A stretch of 64,000 nucleotides of DNA from Channallabes apus (taxonomy: Eukaryota; Chordata; Actinopteri; Siluriformes; Clariidae). Within the stretch, counting starts at the first letter, position 1. The number at the start of each line of letters is the position of its first letter. The notes beneath the pieces were generated by a model that did no database searches, had not been told where the DNA came from, and worked only from the letters and a program-made list of their open reading frames with translations. Positions 57,234 through 64,000 of this stretch are shown piece by piece. Location of the stretch: assembly GCA_030522415.1 (NCBI GenBank), contig CM060118.1, positions 21,658,651 to 21,722,650 on the forward strand, written 5' to 3'. A program made the translations under genes and the position numbers.

Positions 57234-59624
57234 TTTGCTTTTATTATATTATTATAAGAATTATTCAGATGATATGTCTCTTTTTTTTGTGTCAGTCTTT
57301 TCTCAGAATTTAGGATAAGCATTTACAACAGAAGTGATATAAAAATTAAACAGTAAAGTAAGAAATGCTTAAATCTATGTTTAAGATATGAAAGTTGGTG
57401 TTTTGTATAGGTATGCTTCGGTATCAATATCTCAAACCTTGTTATTCTATGCGGGTAAGCCTAGTGTATACCGTCAGGCTAATGAATAGGGAAAGGGATA
57501 TGAAATTAGAGTGACCACAAATGACCACAAAAAGGATCATTTTTAAACCATTCTCCGATAAGTAACCCGATAAATCATCTTACAGAGTTCAAATAAAGCC
57601 TTCAAGGGCAGGTGGCTTATGTGTGCAGAGCAGAATCAGCAAGCATGGTTATAAAAATGTGCATAGATTGTTTTGAATAAACAAAGATATTTCTCAGCAT
57701 GGAGCAGTTAAAGGTATAGTAATGTATTCTAGAGAAAGACATTTGCCAAAAAAGCCAAACAAATGCAGACCTTTTTTGCAAAGATCTTCTCACCTTCATG
57801 GGTCATTCCATACACAAAAAAAAAAACATGGGTGTGCATTACCAAAGAATCGGACAGTTTCAGCCAGGCATATACGTTGTCACAGTTCATAGCTTAAGGA
57901 AAACAGACATTATAATATAAAATATCACCAATCAATGACATGCAATCCCACAAATACAGCATCCAATGGAGTAAAAACTAGTGAGAATTAATTATTTATA
58001 TTTAGTTTTTAGATTTCTTTTTAAAAACAAATCCATAGTAACCAGCAAGGTTTATCGATAAACTAAAAAAAGAAAGGTAACATGCAAGACTCTCTATAAA
58101 TTAGTTTGGATAGCAACCCATTACCTAGTACTCTGGTTAGTTTCTTATGAGACTGCAATCAATGAAGTAAACAATTGCTTGCAAACTTCTAAATATTACA
58201 AACCTAACCTAAATTCTGCAACTCCTGCATTAATACCTGCTCATCACAGCTTCTGCTAAATGCCAGTTGGGAATCTCTGCAACAACATTGGCAAGCTACA
58301 AGCACTTCCTGATCAAAGTGTAAATATAAAAATATACAGTAAGCTCACACATATTTAATTTAGATCAAAATGCTACGTTTTCATAATTATTCACCCACAT
58401 TGCTGTTTCCCCAGACAGTTTCCAAGAGACAGCATACCAGATTCAGACAGCAATACTTAAAGTCTCCTGCTACAACAGTGTAGTTTTACATACCTTAGCA
58501 AACTAGAAAGTACATGTACTTACCAACGTACCTACATGCTAGCCAGCCAGTTAGGATTTACGGGAATATTTTTTAGTGTAAAATCTAATTTTCTCCCTCT
58601 TTGGCAGTTTTTTTTTAGCCAACATTTCATCTTAACAATGTGTGTAGTCGAGCACATTAGTATGTGCAAGATGTATACCTGTTCGCACTTTCACTGCCCC
58701 CTTATGTGTTGCACTTTATAACGCTTACTACCTAATAATATCAGTTTATGTAATGCCTTACAATATATGTATGTAATTTTAGTTGCTGAACCCTTGTATA
58801 TTACCTGGATGCAAAGTGATAGTCATATTGCACTATGACGTTAGTTTCTGCACTGCAGCTGCCATGAGAGGTTTGTTCAAAGAGTTCTTGGTGATGGTTT
58901 ACGCTTTGTTACTGTCATTGCAGTCACTCTTACAGCAATGAATTACAGGTATGCATCACTCAACGATTGAAATACTGTACATTCTGTGAAATCGAACATC
59001 ATGCAACTTGAATCTTGTTGGGATACTGTAGTGTAAGCACTGTGGTGAAACAGACAGTTTTGTGCATTTTTGTGTAAAGTAATATTTGTGTGCAGGATAC
59101 TGTACTGTGTCTGGAGAACTATTGGGGCACTAAATGGGGCATATCTTTACTATGATAGGGAGCTGTTATCATCTACTGAAGTGAAGCTAAAACTGTTAGA
59201 GGAGGAGAATGAAACTTAAGTTTTTGTATTGCTTATATTGTTTCTCATCATGTTCAACAAGCTTTGTACTTAAAAAAGGTCTGGTGTGCAACGAAACTCA
59301 ACACTTGATCTAATTTGTCACTACTTTCTGAATCACTTCAAAATCACAATCAAACATTGATTTTGCAAAGAGTTTGCAATTTGTCATGTAAACTCAACTA
59401 ACATATTATTGATACTACTTTTTATACTTAAATGACCCAAACAGAACTGACCCATAGTGGGAAAACTATGGTAGGGCTGTGTCATACTGTAGGTTTTTTG
59501 ACAAAATAATTAGTGCTTCTTAATGCTCTTGTTACATAAAGAACATGAACTTGTTACATGTGACATGAAGAAAATATGTACAAAATATTATTTATCAGTT
59601 ACCTTGCAAGTGTGGGCCACAACA
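57234..59624. other. Long stretch without recognised gene or element
   Basis: AT-rich, no splice-bounded frames and no recognised repeats. Confidence 0.5.
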
Positions 59625-59755
59625 GGCAAAAAGTTAATGTGTGTTGATCCAGCCTGCAAATACTCCAGATCTCAATCTAAATGATCATCCACAGGATGCA
59701 AAAGATGAACAAGTCTGATCTATGGAGGCCTCAGCTATAACTACAAGTGAGAATC
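59625..59755 (+). pseudogene. Tc1 transposase C-terminal scrap
   Basis: 'gatccagcctgcaaatactccagatctcaatctaaatgatc' (59646-59686) matches the region of the third catalytic residue (order PANTPDLNPIEHLWD), here with the Glu position destroyed (NDHP). 'gaacaagtctgatctatggaggcc' continues the family sequence. Confidence 0.65.
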
Positions 59756-60571
59756 ATTACAGATTTATGCCAGTGATCAGAAGGTATTATGGGATATAAC
59801 ACTTCTTATAAATATTTATAATGCATATCAATACTGGAGTGATACAATGATTTACCAAAAAGCTTATAGGCTTTAATAATACATTTAAAAAAATAGTTTA
59901 CCAATATGTCTTCATTGTATATAGTTTACTTAGTAAAATAAACAATTAGGAATTTACTTAACACATTAAATGAAACAGAAATTGCAAAAGAGTCTGACCG
60001 AATAATAAACCTTGATAGTGTAGGAGGTACTGTAGGATTGTTTACTTAATTTTTTTTTCTTCCAAGTTCGCTTGTATTGTCTGCCCCAATGCATTTTCAC
60101 AGGTGGTGAGGGTGTTAGAAGGAAAAGTTGCACACTAACAATCTGTAAATCACCCTACGCACAAATCTGTTAGGCATGTGCAACTGAAAATCATATTGCA
60201 TTATTGTCTGTTTCTATATTGGTTTATTTTTACATGAATTTAAAAGTGCCATTTGTTATGCATGGACTTCTGTTTTGTTAACAGTGATAGTTACTGGTAG
60301 GTAGGTAGCTTGTGATTCTGGCTCATTTAAAGAACATATTTTAGGCACCCATACAATACATTTCTGACAGGCAGCGCAGCATTTTTAAGATCTCCAGAGC
60401 CTCAGACTCACCCTTCCCTCATGGGATCCATCACACAAACCCCTAACAACGGCCAGCTAACACAGTCATTACAGACTCTAATGATAACATGGCACTTGTC
60501 TCTGATTGACTCAGTAGGGGGTCCCCAGGTGCCTGCTCTACACTTGATAGGAGTTGGAGTAGAAAGAGGAT

Positions 60572-60573
<2 letters not shown>
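59756..60573. other. Spacer, complex near the right end
   Basis: 60360-60570 is G+C-richer and repeat-free, continuing beyond the GT array to 60730; a candidate conserved block interrupted by the microsatellite. The rest shows nothing specific. Confidence 0.45.

Positions 60574-60611
<38 letters not shown>
60574..60611. repeat. (GT)n microsatellite
   Basis: About 19 GT units. Confidence 0.97.
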
Positions 60612-60612
<1 letters not shown>

Positions 60613-60937
60613 TAAAGGATGAACTGTTTGACTGCGTTGTCAGGGTCTGTTTTAATTAAACAGATGAGAACTACAGCAATAAAGGTACTGAGGAGGCCTG
60701 TGGGCTTGTGTTTTAATTGAGATTCAAAAGTAGTGGTTTCCAAGGACACCTTTCATATATACAGGACTGGCTCACAGTAACTGTTGTATACACATGTTAA
60801 ACCACATAAAACATTGTTTGTTTTCAAACTTGAAAATGTGAATAGGGTAATATAAGGGGTTGCAGGTAATATGGTAAACAATGAATGTGAACACAACAGC
60901 CCGGGAAAAAAAATGCTTTTGCATGTGGCTGCTAAGA

Positions 60938-61300
60938 GGATTTGCATGAGCACATTTGCCTAGTGGATATAATTCAATCTAAGAGCAGTGGCAAATTTTC
61001 AGTCTCCCTATTCTGAATTTGTTTTATAAACGTCACTTGTGCACTATATATGCAGGGAGATTTGCATGCGGGGAGAAATTTACCTAGCGTCTTTACCATT
61101 ATAGCATTCCCCATAGTGACACACTTATTTTTGTTTCCTCCGGAATGCTGTGATTGGTGAAAACTGAACAGCTCTCAGCATTGCACAGATGGTGGGATGA
61201 ACATAAGCCCTCTGTGCATCGGAGTAAGCCACCTGTAGGCACACTGCATATTTCTCCTGTCATTGGTCATGGTTTTATGGGCAACTGCAATGCAAATCTC
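60938..61300. promoter_or_regulatory. Octamer-rich candidate regulatory region
   Basis: Three perfect octamers: ATTTGCAT at 60940-60947 and 61060-61067, and its inverse ATGCAAAT at 61290-61297. The first two lie in a 27-30 bp imperfect direct repeat (GATTTGCATG...ATTT-CCTAG). An inverted CCAAT box (gattggt) lies near 61152. Octamers are bound by POU-domain factors; enhancer function is inference. Confidence 0.4.
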
Positions 61301-62261
61301 CAAAGCCATGCAAAAGAGCTATAACCTCATAAAAATAAAAATAAAAAACTGCACAATGGTTTTCACATAAATATGTTATTTTAAAAAGTCAGGCTTCTAA
61401 ACCGCAGTAATAGCAAACTACACTATGATTTTATAAGTACCATGAGTGTCAAGATAAGGCATTTTTCTGAGAAGGTTGTGGGCATTATTAAAGGGATTTA
61501 ACACTTTATATGGTCATGATTTGGCTTACATTATTCTTTAAATAAGGAAAAAAACCTGACTTTCACAAAACTTGTGTAGTTTGATTGATAACAACGTGGA
61601 TTAGACTTAATCAGATTAACTCAAAAACATCCAGAAGAAAAGCGACAAGCTTCCATTTGGCCAGCTCATCATTCCTATGTGGTGGAAAATAATTGCTGTG
61701 TACTAGATTAGAGAAAGCCATTCTCCTACGTCTAAAACCTTACAAATTTGAATTTAACAAGATTAATAAAAATCTTTTTACATGCACTGTACTATATGGT
61801 CTATATGTGTCATTATCTGGCAAGCTATGAAAAAAATAGACGATGACACATCAGCCCTGTGACAAAATGTTCTAGAATTACTTGAGAATTTATATCCAGG
61901 TAAAACACAACTTTAGTAGTCTAGACCATTTAGAGGGTGAGGAACAAGCTGAAATACTGTGTAACAGCTGGAAGAGTTCAAAATGAGATCGAAAGAACAG
62001 TATCATAACGATAAACCAAAAAGTTTTCAGTGTAATCAGTGACTAGACTGATTATACTTATTAGGAGGTGAGGTTCAGAGTGTCCATGTAAGTTCTACTG
62101 TATGCACCCGTCTAGGTATTGTCTGAGTCTGTATCTCATTGTACAAAAAATATATTGCAATTATTTTAATGCCTGCTTACCTGTACCCTACAATGATATG
62201 CCAAACAATGATGAATTTTTTAATTGTCCATCTTTTCCATTAAGGAAAAACAGAGAACATT
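61301..62261. other. AT-rich spacer
   Basis: Nothing recognised. Confidence 0.55.
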
Positions 62262-62299
62262 AAAGCACATCTTGTAAATAGAAGTATTTGCATGTATCC

Positions 62300-62925
62300 A
62301 CACGGCTGGCAGTTGCATCATATTACTTAATCATGGCTGTTGCCAAATGAGTCCACATGCCATCTATTAAACTAATAACCTTTATTCCAACATCAGAGTC
62401 CTGCAGTATGTTTTTCGTGATCAGCAAAATAGCCAAAAATATGATAATTTCAGAACACAGGAGATCATAGATTGAGATTTGATAGAGTAACCCTTTCCAT
62501 ATATAAAGGGACTAATCAACATAGTCTCACAAGTGACACAATTTGCATCATTGCTGAATATTACTCTCGAATCCTCTTTGAAATTCCCCTTGACACTGTT
62601 GAAGGTGAGAAAGATCTTCAAATAGAGGAAGATTTGTTCAACCAAATGTTCAATTTGAACGAGGTATGTCGGGTAATAAAATGGTTATGCCCACTTTTTT
62701 GCTACAATTTCAGTACAGTTTCATACTGTATTTGAGTACAAGAAATAAAAGGATTTCCCAAATCCTACTGAAAATCTTGACATCTACTGTACTGTATATT
62801 CTGAAAATCTCAGAAATTTCCTTGCTATTTTGCTGATCGTGATAGACAAACTGCAGGACTATGTTGTTGGAATAGATGACATGTGGACATGATTAAGTCA
62901 TGATACACCTGCCAGCAGAGCTTAT
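62300..62925. repeat. Long imperfect inverted repeat around a loop
   Basis: The core arms 62397-62434 and 62823-62860 match inversely at about 32 of 38 positions (AGTCCTGCAGT...GATCAGCAAAATAGC). Matches extend outwards through 'gtccacatg', 'acttaatcatg' and 'gctggcag', with a short insertion in the left arm, perhaps to 62262 and 63000. The loop (62446-62814) contains an 87-codon frame with an acidic segment ending at a good donor (GAG/GTATGT near 62661). Terminal structure and target duplication were not resolved. Confidence 0.6.
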
Positions 62926-63028
62926 ACGTGTGCTGCAACACAAATGACATTGAAAAAATACTTCAATCTTCTTTAAGTGAGATATGTGTTTTAATTTTCT
63001 CCTTTTTAAAGTTATCACACACTTGCAC

Positions 63029-63127
63029 TCAATCCATTGCCTCTAACCTTTCTTTAAGTCTCTCTAATTCAGCACTTTGTAGTCGCATTGATTTAACAAG
63101 CACGTCGATACTTTCAAATATACCAGC
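63029..63127 (-). CDS. Candidate terminal coding exon, coiled-coil
   Basis: On the minus strand an acceptor CCTCTTCTGACAG precedes a 32-codon frame ending at TGA (63029-63031). The product AGIFESIDVLVKSMRLQSAE and onward LERLKERLEAMD has a clear leucine heptad pattern, i.e. a coiled-coil C-terminus, and lacks low-complexity sequence. I do not recognise the family. It may be the last exon of a host gene or of a transposon-encoded accessory protein; the adjacent long inverted repeat makes the second option plausible. No upstream exon was found in the window. Confidence 0.4.
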   Translation of the reverse strand, partial: AGIFESIDVLVKSMRLQSAELERLKERLEAMD

Positions 63128-64000
63128 CTGTCAGAAGAGGAGCTGTGGAGCATGAAGAGAGAGAGGTTTACTCTTAGTATAACCATCCTCATTGCTTTAG
63201 CTGCACTATCAACTTGTGTTAATGCACTTGTGTTTTTTAGGTGTGACTTTGGACCAGCATCTCTCCCCTACACTTTTCTTAATTACCTGGTATCCACTGG
63301 GAGCAGAGGCTTATGTTTCTCCTCTGCTTCAAGGTTCAAGGTTGTGGCTCTTGTGCTTCGCAAAGCCTCTCTGACACCTGTCGCTATCAGCCACAGTGTT
63401 TTCACCTTATAAATGTCTCTTCCAGGAAGGTGTTGATCTTATGAAAATTGCACTGCAATCACTTGGGGCTTGGCAGAGACCCTGGTGGCCTGAGCTGCTG
63501 TACTGTGAATCACGTTTTAGAGAATTTGGGAATGGAGTAGAGAAGAACAAGTCTGAAGTGTGGACTGGGAGCATAGTTTCAGGGGGCATGCTAAAGGTCT
63601 ATTGCTGCCAGTTATTTGGGGAGTTCTGCTATCCTGGGGATGAAGCCCTTTCTGAGGGGCTGGTCACTTTGGTCTGCCTTTGTCAAAGTCTCTCAGTGAC
63701 ATCCAGCAAGCAAGAAAGGGAGGGCACAAGAGAGGTTAGAGTGAAATAAAAGCAGCCTTGGGAACTGAGTGGCAGAGAACAGGATATTGGGCTTGAATGC
63801 TCTCATTACACTCGCTACACTCTCCAGCTCTCACAAGAGCACTTGAATCTGCCACCATGCCTCTCTGCAACAAAAGAGGCTTGCTTTAATAATGCAGGCT
63901 TAAAGGACAAACATCCTCTTTAAAGCTGTATCTTGTCAGTCGTCTAAGAAACAAAAGAGATAACCAGCTCATACACTTAAGGCTAGTCAGAGAAGGCATC
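63128..64000. other. G+C-richer block at the window end
   Basis: From about 63330 the sequence is repeat-free and less AT-rich. A 117-codon plus frame (63396-63749) is open but has no recognised domain and no clear splice context. Candidate conserved non-coding region or part of an unidentified transcript. Confidence 0.35.

Overview
The window looks like AT-rich, intron- or desert-like nuclear DNA from a ray-finned fish, and it is dominated by transposable elements. Tc1/mariner relics from many lineages, a Tf1/sushi-type chromovirus, hAT elements, and tRNA-derived SINEs of the DANA/Mermaid (V-SINE) type together point to a teleost, probably an otophysan (catfish- or carp-like) species. That assignment is inference. 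No complete host protein-coding gene, rRNA gene, tRNA gene, bacterial operon or CRISPR array is visible. Three isolated splice-flanked open segments (46086-47930 on +, 63029-63127 on -) are the only hints of host or unknown coding exons.

Layout. 1-3900: AT-rich DNA with a short-motif MITE, a decayed SINE, a LINE tail and a Tc1 end. 3916-6329: a hAT relic with a recognisable C-terminal dimerisation segment, carrying a TIR MITE (4044-4625) and an internally deleted Tc1 (5501-6310). 6729-11789: a nearly intact-length 5.06 kb LTR retrotransposon with 370-bp LTRs differing at 4 positions, a self-priming signature, gag with a zinc knuckle, protease, RT, RNase H, integrase and chromodomain, but with frameshifts and three in-frame stops. 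13205-16797: Tc1 relics. 18-25 kb: microsatellites, SINEs and candidate conserved non-coding blocks. 25-31 kb: more Tc1 fragments and a perfect-looking palindromic MITE. 35609-36773: a hAT MITE with an exact 8-bp target duplication. 38985-42550: a minus-strand Tc1 relic followed by a strongly decayed second gypsy element. 42.9-47.1 kb: four SINE insertions with readable target-site duplications. 49409-51390: an old Tc1 interrupted by a younger deleted Tc1. 53-64 kb: SINEs, Tc1 scraps, an octamer-motif cluster, a long inverted repeat and a coiled-coil-like minus-strand exon.

The coding elements do not form a pathway. They are independent mobile elements whose nesting gives a relative chronology. 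The most notable observations are the 11-nt self-primer match in the chromovirus, two unrelated Tc1 deletion derivatives that each keep an open DNA-binding domain while losing the catalytic core, a 28-bp miRNA-like hairpin at 22625-22693, three perfect octamers at 60940-61297, and strong window-wide enrichment of the heptamer TACAGTA. I found nothing that I can honestly call a new multi-gene biological system.
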